Source: Dactylonectria macrodidyma (taxonomy: Eukaryota > Ascomycota > Sordariomycetes > Hypocreales > Nectriaceae). From it: a DNA stretch of 64,000 nt. The position numbers were made by a program, and so were the translations under genes. The notes below the pieces were generated by a model. That model did not search any database. It saw only the letters and a program-made list of their open reading frames with translations, and had not been told where the DNA came from. The stretch lies in the NCBI GenBank assembly GCA_020744425.1, contig JAGMUV010000034.1, positions 310,001 to 374,000 on the forward strand. Direction: 5' to 3'. Shown here one piece after another: positions 20,060-30,246 of the stretch; the first letter of the stretch is position 1, and each line of letters begins with the position of its first letter.

Positions 20060-23000
20060 CAGTGAAGTAAATAGTGCAAAATACCGTATACGATATTTTT
20101 TCAACCCCACACTGCACTGGATTGTTTAGGAATTCGGTGCACTGCACGGCATACGGTATTACACTGTATTTAAGCAATATCATATCGTAATATCATATCG
20201 CACGGCGTGCGAAGAGCCGCATGGCCTAAGCATAAAACTAACCAAATTGAGTAAGGTTGACATTCAAGTTCGTCTCGCGGACCATAACAAGATGAAGCTA
20301 TTCACCGCTAACATATAAGATTATACTATTGCCAGATAACGAGAACGCTCCGGAAACCGTTTTCCTAGACCTCACTCGCGCAGGTTAAGGGTTTATTTGA
20401 GCTACAGTCTACAGAATTGACTAATTTAACGTCACTCCTATTGCTTAGGTGTGAGAATGAAGTAGAACTAGAGGTCAAAAGAAAACTCCAGAGATTCGAG
20501 CATTTTGAGTTTGAATTGCTTGCATACTATCTATTGCTCGTAATATCAGGTATAATGTTAGAAGACCCCTGCTGTTCATCCTCTCCAATGATAGCTGTGT
20601 CCAAGACAAGCTCAACGTCGTCGACCCAAGCCAAGTTGCGAGTCTTCGACCAAGACTTTATGCACTCAATTGCCTCAATTATGTCAATCCCTAACCTGTT
20701 CCTGCGATCTTGGAGGGTGATTTTTGTATCAGAGAAGAGACGTTCTGGCTCAGCAGACATCGCAGGAATTGACAAAAGATCGAGCGCCATTTTGGAAAGG
20801 TTTGGATAGAGCGTTTGTTGTGTATTCTCAAGCCACCACTTTCGTACATCTTTGACTTTGATTCTTGGGGCTGATATATAGTTCTGATACTCATCGAATA
20901 GGGTGGGAAGCTCGGGATCCTCATGTTCGTCTTCCCATGCAAGAAACGAGTTCTTCACTAGTGGCTTTTCAACCAAGGACTGGGCTGATGACTCCGCTGA
21001 CTTGGCGACTGGTGCGTAACGAGACTTCCAGAGATCTTCTACGGCAGTCTTATTGCTCTCAATCCACTCAGGATGTTCCTCCCAGGCAGTGTCAAAGTAG
21101 TGCCACTTTCGATGAGGGCTGAGGACAATAGCTGCAACATAAGCAGATGACCGCTCTGTAAGAGTGTAATATGCGTCGAGTTTCGCCCATCCAGCATCAA
21201 TACAAGGCGCCATAAAAGCGTCATCTGCGTACTCGATTCGTGCAGCCTCAAATTTGCTAAGCAGGAAGTCCATTATTGGTAGCGTTCGATCGATTGTATG
21301 CGCGTGACCTTCTGCAGCCTTGGTGGCATCGGTGAATGATTTGAGGAAGTTGCAGATTTTTTTCAGCTCAGCCCAGTCTTGCTCGGAAACTAGAAACTAT
21401 TAGTGTTGTCCTCTCAGTTGGATATATAGCATACGCGAATCAAGCTTAAGGTCCTTCTCCTTTGAGCAGTAGTAATCAATTTGATCTGCGAGCTCAATGG
21501 CTCTCTCAACCATGTAGTACTTTGAGTTCCATCTTGTATCGTTGTCACGAAGAAGACCCTTTTTCTCACTGATCTCTTTAAACCTCTGTATCCGTTGTGC
21601 ACTACATCGGATAAAGACAACGATGTTGTGGAGCTTGCCAAGAGGACCAGTCTTCCTCCACTTCAATATATCAGCGTCTGAAGGCTTGATATATTCGCTT
21701 GTAGTGTCCTTTTTAACCTGGTTTTTCGTAGGGGCTTCGTCGGGTGCGGTTTTTGGGAACATAAACGCATGCGCTGCTAGATTGATGGTATGACCGTTAC
21801 AACGAAGGCGGTGATGTTTCGCGTCGTATATGATATTGTGCCTCTCGTTCAACACTATTAATCATTAGTATTGTTCTCGCAATAAATTGATAGAGGCGTA
21901 CATTTCTGTAGAGAATTCATCAACGTATCATTCGAGTCTGCATTGTCTGAAACAAAGTATCCAATCTGGGTGACAATTCCGTATTCCTCGACGACACTCA
22001 TCACAATATGGGCCTGATTCTCTCCTGAATGCTTGCCATGTACCTCTCGTAAAGCAACACAATATGAAACCAGCTCGCCGTTGCTATCAATGAAGTGTGC
22101 AACAATACCAAGGATACCAAGCTTATTTGGAGAGGACCATATATCGACGGTGAAGTGTATTCTCGAGATAGCTGATTGGAGAACTTGTCGTATACGTCGC
22201 TTTTGCGTCTCAAACGTTCGCATCACCCACTCGCGAATCGTTTGATGTGATGTAGGTAAAATCGAGAGGACTCCAGGATTGAGGAATTTGAGCAAGCTAA
22301 AAGGGCATAAGATTAGTATATGAACCATTGATTTAAGTATGTTAGAGAACTTACGCTCGAAAGGTTTCTCTTGTTGCCATACGAAGTGCAATCCCGCAGT
22401 CTGCAATCCACTCCACATACAGTTGCTCAAACTTATCAGCGTCAAGATCTGTCGTTTCGTCATCGTGTCGACGGCGTTTGAGGGGATTCGCGTTCTGAGA
22501 CATCCGTGAGAAGGCTTCCTCAAGGTGATTCCTTGTTTTAGCAGCCCTTTCTTCATTAGGCGTTAATATATCGAGAGTAGTGTGAGATTTGAGGTGCTTG
22601 TAGATGTGTGTCGTGCCTCCATTTTCGAGATATTCGGCAGGCTTCCCTTTACAGTACTTGCAACGCCATATAATCTGACCTTCCGTATTACGGACGATCT
22701 GATTCCTTCCGAAGGGCGTATGATCCCATATCTTCGACGTACGCTTCTTCTTCTTAAATTGAGAGGTTAGCAACGGCGAAATAGATGTCTCTCCGACGTC
22801 AGTATCTCCGTTGTCGCTGATAACCGACGAATCAGGGGCTATTGAAGTCTGGGATGATGTAGCCGTGAAGGAAGCGCTAATACCTGAGCGCTGAGAAGTC
22901 ATTATTTCGTAGAATAAGACTTGTTGATGAAGTAGGTGAAAATTCAGGAGCTGACACGCTTCATGTAAGGGGCACAGGCCGTATTCATCCAAAAGCTTGC

Positions 23001-23429
23001 TTGGAACCAACAAATTGATTGCATTGAAGAAAAGAACTGAAAGCTCTCGGAGAGCTGGCTAGCTTGTTACATACTCAACGCTCAGGAGTTTGTGGCGAGG
23101 CCTTTATTTGGTGGCGTTATTAGCATCAGCATCAGCTGAGTGCAGATCAACGGCCCAACCGGGTTACACTTCATTAGTAAAAAGTTCTGTAAATTGGGAT
23201 TTTCATAATGCCTCATGTATGGGGAGAGACCTCGTATTACTCGTATTACTCGTATTACAGAGTACTTGCACCATATTTGATATCATATTTATACGATATT
23301 TGAACGACCATGCACTGTATTACACGGTTTCCGGTGCTGCTTGCACTGCACGGTCTAAAAATACCGTGCAGGCAATACGATATTGAATATGATATCGTCT
23401 TATTTACGGCCACACTATTTACTTCACTG
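20060..23429 (-). mobile_element. Complete autonomous hAT transposon, 3370 bp
   Basis: Terminal inverted repeats CAGTGAAGTAAATAGTG (20060-20076) and its reverse complement (23413-23429) are perfect and flanked by 8-bp duplications ACCAACGG (20052-20059 and 23430-23437). That is diagnostic of hAT. The subterminal regions are full of ACCGTAT/ATACGGT and GATATCATAT words in both orientations, likely transposase-binding sites. The element carries one minus-strand gene with a complete transposase. It sits inside a Gypsy reverse transcriptase reading frame, which the duplication lets one reconstruct. Perfect ends and an open gene suggest recent activity. Confidence 0.95.
20527..22902 (-). CDS. hAT transposase, 741 aa, four exons, intact
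   Basis: Exons are 22902-22355, 22296-21902, 21854-21435 and 21389-20527. The introns are 59, 47 and 45 nt with GT..TAG ends, and their phases join without stops. Near residues 60-110 is a BED-type zinc finger (RCKYCKGK...THIYKHLKSH). The middle carries the RNase-H-like core (IHFTVDIWSSPNKLGILGIV, GKHSGENQA, GYFVSDNADSNDTL). The C-terminus has the hAT dimerisation domain (WWLENTQQTLYPNLSKMALD, then SIPAMSAEPERLFS, IEAIECIKSW). The protein acts in the nucleus to excise and insert the element. A frame starting at 23013 exists, but 22902 (MTSQRSG) is the better start. Confidence 0.92.
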
Positions 23430-23561
23430 ACCAACGGCCCTTCGCACTTCCAAGCTTACATCAACCACGTCCTGATGGATCTCCTAGACGTCTGCTGCAC
23501 GGTATATATCGACGACATTCTCATTTACTCAGAAAACGTGAACCCCAATTCAGCTGGGCTA
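23430..23561 (+). pseudogene. Gypsy reverse transcriptase, right half
   Basis: The frame resumes after the hAT element with PSHFQAYINHVLMDLLDVCC and then TVYIDDILIYSEN, which includes the catalytic YIDD. It loses coding character after about 23561, where a C-rich junction leads into the MULE fragment. Together with 19923-20059 this shows a single older Gypsy insertion. Confidence 0.88.
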
Positions 23562-23604
23562 TGCGCCATTTCGTCACACTGCTAAAAACGGTGAAAATTG
23601 ACCC

Positions 23605-24025
23605 CCCCCTCCCCCCGCATCATCATAACGGACCGGGAGCTGGCCCTGATGAATGCCTTAAAAAGGAACCCCCTGTTAGACGCCGTGCCACACATTTCAT
23701 GCCGGTGGCATGTCAACATGAATGTACTTGCTAAATGCAAGCAACATTTCCCTAAGGCAACACGTCAGGGAAATGCCACTATACGTAACTCGGCTTTTCA
23801 GGACTTTCTAGATGAATGGAACAGCCTCGTCAACAGCAACACAGAAGCTGACTTTCAGAAGACCTTGGCCGAGTTCCAACGCCCTGGAAAACACCCGCAA
23901 AAAGCCGTGGATTACGCCATGCACACCTGGATTACGCCATGGAAAGAGAAGCTCGTCCGCTGCTACGTCGATAAACTCCGCCACTTTGGCCACTCGACAA
24001 CGTCAGTGATAGAGTCAATGCATTC
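23605..24025 (+). pseudogene. MULE transposase fragment, left part
   Basis: The frame reads RIIITDRELALMNALKRNPL, SCRWHVNMNVLAKCKQHFPK, and near the end KLRHFGHSTTSVIESMHS. These are hallmarks of fungal Mutator-like transposases: the second catalytic Asp in TDRELAL, the CRWH block, and HxGHSTTS..ES. It is truncated at the start, where it abuts Gypsy sequence. At 24025 it is interrupted by the MITE and continues for a few residues from 26334 (AMKKFL, then a stop). Confidence 0.88.
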
Positions 24026-24336
24026 TAGGGTTGCCTCGAGGTAAATTACCAGGAGGTAAATTACCAAAACCCCTAGGTAAATGACTGTCATAAACCCGAG
24101 GTTTATGACCGTCATTTATCACGTGCTTCCAAGCACTATTTGGTGACTATGGAAATATTCGTCAATGCCATGAAGTTTAGGATGGCCTCCCCGATTGGTC
24201 ATATTGACTCAGTAATGACCATAAATAGTTGTTGTCGGTGAAGAAATCTCAACAGCAAAGCATCGGGGGGTGATGAAGCCTCCTCAGAGGTCGCAACAAC
24301 TCATGGTCTTCCCCCGCTCCAACCCCTTTTGGGATA

Positions 24337-26213
24337 AGTCAGGCCACCCACTTACGGATCAGGGGTTTAGCTGACCGCCCCACTTACAACCGCGTCAACA
24401 ACAACGCGTCTCTAGCCACACGCGTTTCTTCCTTCAACCACACTCAATTGGCCAATTCAACTTCATAACCTTATTTATTATGCCTAAATACACCCAAGAA
24501 GACCTTCAAGGAGCCATTCAAGATGTCAGAAATGGCATATCAATGCGAAAAGCAGCCAATCAGCGCGGAGTTCCTTATTCAACCTTACGCAACAGGCTTA
24601 ATGGCGTACCTAGCCGCAACGAAGCCCACGAATGGCGCCAGGCGCTTTCCAGATACCAGGAAGACCAGCTCACTGATTGGCTTATCTTACAAGATAAGCT
24701 CGGCATGGCGTTGACTCATGGCCAGATCCGGAAGTTGGCGATTTCCTTGTTGGGCCAAAATGGCACCAACCAACGACTCGGAAAACACTGGATGACGGGC
24801 TTCCTGCGCCGCAACCCGCGAATAAAAACGCTCAAAGCAAAGAGAATCGACCGGAAAAGGATAAATGGAGCAAATCCAGCTGCTATTCGCGGGTTCTTTG
24901 GCCTAATGGACCAACCAGAGCTCGCATCGATCCCTCAACGTAACCGTTGGAATTTTGATGAAGTTGGACTCTTCCAAGGGCCCGGAACCAACGGGCTTGT
25001 TGTTGGCCAATCAGAGCTTCGATCAACGATTAAGAAACAGCCACAAAACCTTAACTGGATTACTATTCTTGAGGCTATTTCCGCAACAGGAAAGTGCCTT
25101 GACTCATTGGTCGTCTTCAAAGGCAAACACGTCCAACACCAATGGTTTCCGGAGGAATTGGACTTTCTGACCAATTGGAGGTTTACAACATCTAAAAAGG
25201 GATGGACCAATGACGAAATTGGGCTTGCGTGGCTGCAGGAAGTCTTTCTTCCGGGCTCAAAGCCTGCCCGGGCCAATGAAAAGCGGCTTCTTATCCTAGA
25301 TGGGCATGGATCACACATAACGCCTGATTTTATGCGTATTTGTGTGACCAATAGGGTCCATTTACTCTATTTGCCGCCTCATACAAGCCACGTTCTTCAG
25401 CCTCTTGATATATCAGTCTTTGGGCCACTCAAAGCGGCATATCGGACCGCCTTGACACTAGCCAATCCAGTCACCGATGTTGGCCCAACTAGGAAGGAAG
25501 ACTTTCTTTCTTGCTATTTTCAGGCTAGGAAGAAAGCTATTACTATTCGAAATGCCCGTTCGGGTTGGAAAGGAGCCGGGTTGTGGCCAATCAACATCTC
25601 AAAGCCAATGGGTAGTAAATTTGTTATTGAAGACCCTGATGAGTCAATTACGGTCCAATCAGGAGCCCCTCTTTCTCCAAAAACGAATCAAAGGTCCGAA
25701 ATCAGCCCTTTTACAACCCCTACTACTTCGAGAGACGTTGCCTTATTGGTTCATTCTCATAAGAAGGAAATCCTAGCTAGCCCAACCACAAGGCAGCTCT
25801 TTCGGACTATTAATCGGGGATTTGATAAGCTCCACGTACGAATGGCCCAATTAGAAGATCGAATTCTAGTCCAAGACCAAAATTCGGGCCAATCAAAGGC
25901 TAAGAAGAGAGGAAGGGTTTATAAAGACCCAAATGAGGAATTTTCTAACATCCAGAATGTAAAGAGAGCAAGAAGGCGAATAGAAACGCCTGAAATTGAA
26001 GATTCAGAATAGCATGTTTTTCCTTTGTTTTTATTGGTTAGTTTTTTGATATTTAGAAAATTTATTAGCTATTTTATTAAAAATCAGTTGAAATGGACTA
26101 ATTAGGCCTCTTGGTTGTTCTTTTATATATAAGTGAAGTTGAATGGGGATTTTGGTTGTTGTATAAGTGGGGCGGTCAGCTAAGCCCCTGATCCGTAAGT
26201 GGGTGGCCTGACT
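24337..26213 (+). mobile_element. Complete pogo/Fot-type transposon, 1877 bp
   Basis: The 50-bp terminal inverted repeats (24337-24386 and 26164-26213) start AGTCAGGCCACCCACTTACG and differ at a single position. They are flanked by TA (24335-24336 and 26214-26215), the target of Tc1/mariner elements. The element holds one open transposase gene. It is the innermost and therefore youngest layer of the nest at 23.4-26.3 kb. Confidence 0.95.
24480..26012 (+). CDS. pogo-type DDE transposase, 510 aa, intact
   Basis: Residues about 4-42 form a pipsqueak-type helix-turn-helix (TQEDLQGAIQDVRNGISMRK, ...GVPYSTLRNRL). About 50-115 is a CENP-B/Tc5-type DNA-binding domain ending GKHWMTGFLRRNP. The DDE_1 catalytic core follows, with Asp near 160 (NFDEVGLF), 274 (LILDGHGSHI) and 310 (LQPLDISVFGPLK), a DD35D spacing typical of pogo. 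The C-terminal tail has a coiled region and basic stretches (KAKKRGR, KRARRR) for nuclear entry. There is one exon with no stops, starting 94 bp after the left repeat ends, so the protein is probably functional. Confidence 0.95.
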   Translation: MPKYTQEDLQGAIQDVRNGISMRKAANQRGVPYSTLRNRLNGVPSRNEAHEWRQALSRYQEDQLTDWLILQDKLGMALTHGQIRKLAISLLGQNGTNQRLGKHWMTGFLRRNPRIKTLKAKRIDRKRINGANPAAIRGFFGLMDQPELASIPQRNRWNFDEVGLFQGPGTNGLVVGQSELRSTIKKQPQNLNWITILEAISATGKCLDSLVVFKGKHVQHQWFPEELDFLTNWRFTTSKKGWTNDEIGLAWLQEVFLPGSKPARANEKRLLILDGHGSHITPDFMRICVTNRVHLLYLPPHTSHVLQPLDISVFGPLKAAYRTALTLANPVTDVGPTRKEDFLSCYFQARKKAITIRNARSGWKGAGLWPINISKPMGSKFVIEDPDESITVQSGAPLSPKTNQRSEISPFTTPTTSRDVALLVHSHKKEILASPTTRQLFRTINRGFDKLHVRMAQLEDRILVQDQNSGQSKAKKRGRVYKDPNEEFSNIQNVKRARRRIETPEIEDSE

Positions 26214-26333
26214 TACTCACTAAACCCAGTTAGGAAGGAGGTTTATGACGGTAAATTACCCGTCAGTTGGGGTTTATGACGTCAATTGGTAACTTGGGGT
26301 TTATGACGTCAAAAAGGCATCCCTAATGCATTC

Positions 26334-26352
26334 AGCTATGAAGAAATTCCTC
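26334..26352 (+). pseudogene. MULE transposase fragment, right part
   Basis: Directly after the right copy of the MITE target duplication the frame gives AMKKFL and a stop. With the left part (ESMHS) this restores the usual MULE segment SMH..KKFL, proving that the MITE inserted into MULE coding sequence. MULE similarity ends here. Confidence 0.7.
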
Positions 26353-27232
26353 TGATATCCCCCGCCCGGAACATCGGGTTCGCCTTCCATGCCGACAATG
26401 GCGTCTGATGCGGGGTTCGCAACACCAGACATCCGCCAAAGGCCTGAATCTCCGCCAAGCGGCCACCGGGTATTTCAAAAGTTATAAAGAAGATAAATAA
26501 TGAGATTTCAAGAGATCCTCCCTGGCCATCAATTTGGTCAAGAAACAAACATGCCTGCGTAATATCGCATTTTTTCGCGTACGGGTATTGAGATGTGTAG
26601 CGCACACGACCGGCTCCCAGAGCCTCTTCTTGTCATGGCGGAGTTTTTCTGTCATCGATTCTTTCTCGATGAGTTGCTTGACTTGTTAGACTCACCCCAG
26701 TTCGTTCCCCCGACCAGGCGAAGGATACGCATGTGGTACAAGAAAGACGCCAGGGGGGTAATGCCCTGTCGCGAGACAAGGTTGATAGCGGAGGCTTGTC
26801 TTGTAAGCGAAATGCTTGCTCCGCTTCCCGCCACGCTGGGGCCATCGAGCTTCGTGAACCTGGAACGCATAGACAGTATCCGTAATACTGTACGCATAAC
26901 GGTGGGAGCAGGTCTCGTGTCACACTGAGCGTGCTTAAACGGTAAAATTGAGATGATGAACAGCAGTGTGTTCATTGACTATTGCGTAAGGCGAGGATTA
27001 CCTACTCCAGCCTGCAGATCTACTTAGGGCGTACAGCTAGATTACTTATAGTTGTCTCCTGAGGCCGTAAAGATCATGCCTACCCTGCGACATCTAGCCT
27101 GCCGGAGGGCGAAAGACGCGTTTCTGTCTGAGCAGCCTCTAGTGGAGATATCCAACTGGAATTTGAAGCTATCGGAGGGCCAAATGCAACGCGACCAAAA
27201 CGCGACGGAGCCACGCGGTGTGTGCTTGGGTA
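26353..27232. other. No gene recognised
   Basis: Both strands have ~100-codon open frames at 26593-26975. The minus one begins MNTLLFIISILPFKHAQC, which looks a little like a signal peptide, but nothing supports it further. The left flank of the family B LINE lies at the right edge. Confidence 0.3.
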
Positions 27233-30125
27233 TAGTAGTAGTAGTAGATTTATTACGCCCGGGAGAACGGATCTCATAGGGCCATGGAACACGCTATGCT
27301 ATTTACATTTCTGCCACCTTCAATCCTGACCACAAGTAAAGCCCCACTTTCTCTCCCTGGATCGCTTTCGTTTGGCCTCGCTTGACTCTCTGTGACAGGC
27401 CTGCTTGAAGGCCAATTTCTCCAAGTGTTCAGCATCCTATCCTCAGCAGCTGAAGCGTGGTCTGTCAAAATGAGGCTGTACTGTGTTAGTATTGTGCCAC
27501 TGCTTCCTGGTTCCGGCTGTTAGTATGTCCCATTCTCCTACTTCACTCCCAACCTTCCTGTCTTCATCGCAAATTTGATCGTTGCTCGCACCGCCTGTAG
27601 GTTAGGTGACCACTTCGGTCCGTCCAATGCCGACTTTCCTCCCAAAAAGAACGATAGGTTTCCTATCTCGCTTTGCCTGATTTGTCTTATGCCTTCGCGT
27701 TGTGCGTCCCACTTGGTGCATCGAAAGAGAAAATGTTCCATCGTCTCGACTGCCCTTCCACAGTCGCACAAGTCTGATTCCACTGCACCGATCCTCGACA
27801 GGTAGCTGTTAATCCTCGCCATTCCCGTGCGCAACTGCGAAAGCGTGTCTGCTTCGCGCCTCTTCAGTCCGTCGTACAGCACCTTTGTGTGTTTTCCTGG
27901 TAGCGCTTTGTCAACCCTCTTGGAGAAGCCGCCCACTCTGTCCGGTAGTGTCTGGTGCTGTTGTAGCTGCTCTCTCGCTAGTCTTATCCGCGTCGATCGG
28001 GCTTGGTACGGCTGTGTCTCTGGCATGCGGCCCGATTCAGTTGCTCTCTGGGCCTGTCTCTTCGCCTTGGGCCCCAAGGGGAACGCATCATCCCGAGAGG
28101 GTACCCAAATCATCTTGACCCTGTTGTTGCCTTTTCTTAGCCGTCGGATGTGGTTGTAGATTTCTCGGATGGCGCACTGTCCCGATTGTTGTCGTGGTCG
28201 CGCGATCGCCTTCAGTGCTGACTGGCCGCTTGATAGTATGGTAAGCCTTCGGTCCCGTAATCCGTCAGGCATGCATCGCAATGCCATTGCTATCGCCCCT
28301 AGCTCGGCTGTGTAGGGGTTCTGGTCGTCTCGCGAGCCGAGAGTGACCGAGTACCTGGCCATGACCCTATTCTCTCGCCCTGCTGCTTTGTGGCTGATGA
28401 TGCCTCCCATGCCCGTCATTCCTCCTCTGTCGGAAGCGCTGGTCGCGATGGTGATGTCTTCGACACTGTTGGCTGCCGCTATCGCCACCTTCCGATCTGC
28501 CTCACACACCAGTGACACGCGGGGGTGCCACGGCGGTGCTGCATAGGCTTCGATTGTTTCCATCCGCCCGATTCCGCTCTCGCCGAGGGCAAGCGCCAGT
28601 CTCTTCATCGGCGAGATGTACCTTCGACTCACTGATACTTTGAGTGTCGCTAGCGGGTGCTTCTTTGGCAGCGTGTGCATATTGATGTACAACTTCATTC
28701 CAGCCCGAGCATGTCGCTCGTGTACTGTTTGGATGCTGGCTTCCGCTTCAGCTACTGCCCTCGCCACCGTCTGGAAGGCTCCCGTGATGGCCCGCGCTCC
28801 TATTTTCTGTGCCCTGTTGAACTCTTTCAATTCCCTTTCGCCGCGCGCATGCGCCCATACGACAGACGCGTAGTCCATGGCTGGGGCCACGGTTGCGACG
28901 AAGAGTTGTCTGGCAGCTTGTGGTGGCAGCATCCTGAGTCTCCTTAGACACATGGCTGCCAAGAGACCTTTCGTGGCGGCTTTGGCCATGTGTTCCTTGA
29001 ACCTGAGCTCCGTGTCCATGATTACCCCTAAGAGTTTGGCCTTCGCTTTGGGCTTGACTTCCTCTCCATTGATCGTGAACGGCGCCTCGCTGGTGCGTTC
29101 AGCTACGCGCGTGAAGTGGACAATTGCTGTCTTGTCATGCTCAAACGTCGCTCCACTGCGTTTCCCCCACGCCAGTGCCCGGTCAATGATGGCTTGTATG
29201 CCGTCCCTGTTCGCCTCCGCCGTGGGCCCCGTGACCCAGGCCGAGTAGTCGTCGACAAACGCCATCGATCCGCCTTTCGAGTTAATCTTGCTTTGCACAA
29301 GGTCTGCGTTGAAGAACAGGAAAAGCACTGGCGAAAGCGGCGATCCTTGGGGAAGGCCGGCTTGCGGCAGCTCCCGTTGCTCTGACGTGTACTCGTTCAC
29401 CACAATGCTGGCCGTGCGATTGGAGCAGAACGCGCTTATCCATTGCACCAGCTTCTTGGGGATACCTCTTGCTTCCAGCCTCTGTAGCAGTCTGTCGTCG
29501 AGCACGCCGTTGTACGCGCCTTTGATGTCGAAGCTGGCCAGGCTGACCACCTTGCGGTTCCGCCATGCTTTGTATACTTGTTCTTGGAAGAGCAGCAGAG
29601 CCTGCTCCGCCGACCGCCGCTTCCTTGCCCCAAAGTGGTTTGTGGGCAGGAGCCCGAACGTCTCGGCGGCGTATGAGATCCTGTCCGCCACTACCGCCTC
29701 GAGGATCTTTCCCAGCGTCGACAACAGCGAGATTGGTCTCCATGCCTTTGCGAGTGCGTAGTCGGCCTTGTCCGGCTTCTTGAGCGGGATGATCTTTGCG
29801 CTTCTCCACTGGTCTGGTAGCTGTCCTGCATCCAGTGAGGTGCGGAACAGATGCATCACGCGTTCCTTGACCACCGGCCACAGTTGCTTCCACACCATCG
29901 CCGGCAGGCCGTCTTCTCCGGGTGCTTTCCACGCCTTGGCTGCCATGACTTTCTCCTCTACCTCCTCCAACGTCAAGTCCGGCATTGCCACTTCTCTCCG
30001 CCGCGGCCGTGGACCTTCGTCTTCGATGGTTGCTGGTAGCGGCGGGAAGAATGTCATCAGCAGTTCTTCTGCCTGTTCCGCTTTATCCTGCGTTGTCTCT
30101 CCTACCGGTACGAGATCGATGTTAC
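27233..30125 (-). mobile_element. 5'-truncated Tad/I-like LINE, family B
   Basis: The element reads right to left. On the plus strand its 3' end shows as (TAG)n at 27233-27248 followed by ATTTATTACGCCCGGGAGAA, the mirror of the short insertion at 19169-19263. It lacks the gag-like ORF1 and the endonuclease. Coding sequence begins abruptly near 30125 within the linker before the reverse transcriptase. The 3' untranslated part (27249-27537) includes a ~94-bp block also found alone at 50371-50464. The left boundary is clear and the right one is approximate. I found no certain target duplication. Confidence 0.85.
27538..30057 (-). CDS. LINE reverse transcriptase with degenerate RNase H domain (839 codons open)
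   Basis: The frame continues open upstream of the first Met, to about 30122 (...LVPVGETTQDKAEQAEELL), so the true start was lost by truncation. Reverse transcriptase motifs are WRPISLLSTLGKILE, SFDIKGAYNGV, GLPQGSPLSPVLF and, near residue 266, MAFVDDYSAW. Then comes a thumb/connection region. The RNase-H-like part keeps the Glu (TAELGAIAMAL) but reads TSASDRGG and LSSGQSALKAI where catalytic Asp residues are expected, and WVPSRDDAFPLGPKAKRQ where the WxPxHxxxxGNExAD block should be. A C-terminal CDCG...H...C zinc-knuckle-like motif follows. The absence of stops shows a young copy. Confidence 0.88.
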   Translation of the reverse strand: MTFFPPLPATIEDEGPRPRRREVAMPDLTLEEVEEKVMAAKAWKAPGEDGLPAMVWKQLWPVVKERVMHLFRTSLDAGQLPDQWRSAKIIPLKKPDKADYALAKAWRPISLLSTLGKILEAVVADRISYAAETFGLLPTNHFGARKRRSAEQALLLFQEQVYKAWRNRKVVSLASFDIKGAYNGVLDDRLLQRLEARGIPKKLVQWISAFCSNRTASIVVNEYTSEQRELPQAGLPQGSPLSPVLFLFFNADLVQSKINSKGGSMAFVDDYSAWVTGPTAEANRDGIQAIIDRALAWGKRSGATFEHDKTAIVHFTRVAERTSEAPFTINGEEVKPKAKAKLLGVIMDTELRFKEHMAKAATKGLLAAMCLRRLRMLPPQAARQLFVATVAPAMDYASVVWAHARGERELKEFNRAQKIGARAITGAFQTVARAVAEAEASIQTVHERHARAGMKLYINMHTLPKKHPLATLKVSVSRRYISPMKRLALALGESGIGRMETIEAYAAPPWHPRVSLVCEADRKVAIAAANSVEDITIATSASDRGGMTGMGGIISHKAAGRENRVMARYSVTLGSRDDQNPYTAELGAIAMALRCMPDGLRDRRLTILSSGQSALKAIARPRQQSGQCAIREIYNHIRRLRKGNNRVKMIWVPSRDDAFPLGPKAKRQAQRATESGRMPETQPYQARSTRIRLAREQLQQHQTLPDRVGGFSKRVDKALPGKHTKVLYDGLKRREADTLSQLRTGMARINSYLSRIGAVESDLCDCGRAVETMEHFLFRCTKWDAQREGIRQIRQSEIGNLSFFLGGKSALDGPKWSPNLQAVRATIKFAMKTGRLGVK

Positions 30126-30152
30126 AAGCTAACCTGCATTAACCTGGGCACA

Positions 30153-30160
30153 TATTTATA
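30153..30160 (+). promoter_or_regulatory. TATA box of the GT8 gene, beside a LINE insertion
   Basis: TATTTATA sits about 90 bp upstream of the ATG at 30247. The truncated end of the LINE lies only about 30 bp further upstream, so the original upstream activating region is now 2.9 kb away. Confidence 0.5.
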
Positions 30161-30246
30161 ACAAGCTCGCCTCTCCCGGCCCCCTATGGCGACTTGAGTC
30201 CGGGAAAAAAGTCTTTGAACTTGAACGCAAGTCGCAATACACAAAC

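Larger units (their letters stand above)
24026..26325. mobile_element. Non-autonomous hAT-type element (MITE) carrying a nested pogo element
   Basis: The ends TAGGGTTGCCT (24026) and AGGCATCCCTA (to 26325) form short inverted repeats fitting the hAT YARNG rule. They are flanked by 8-bp duplications ATGCATTC (24018-24025 and 26326-26333). Without the pogo insertion the element is about 420 bp. It holds repeated GGTAAATTACC and GGTTTATGAC words near both ends (24036-24120 and 26240-26310), likely subterminal binding repeats. It encodes nothing itself and must be mobilised in trans. The terminal motif differs from the full hAT at 20060, so another hAT family would be the helper. Confidence 0.85.

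Noticed and set aside
24018..26333. Treating 24026-26325 as one large pogo element
   Set aside because: The pogo element has its own 50-bp inverted ends and TA target at 24335/26214; the outer ends carry an 8-bp duplication and belong to another element.
28343..29761. Long plus-strand frames opposite the LINE reverse transcriptase
   Set aside because: They are antisense shadows of the GC-rich minus-strand ORF; no motifs of their own.
27233..30125. Target-site duplication for the family B LINE (GCTTGGGTA against CCTGGGCAC)
   Set aside because: The two flanks do not match exactly; similarity could be chance.
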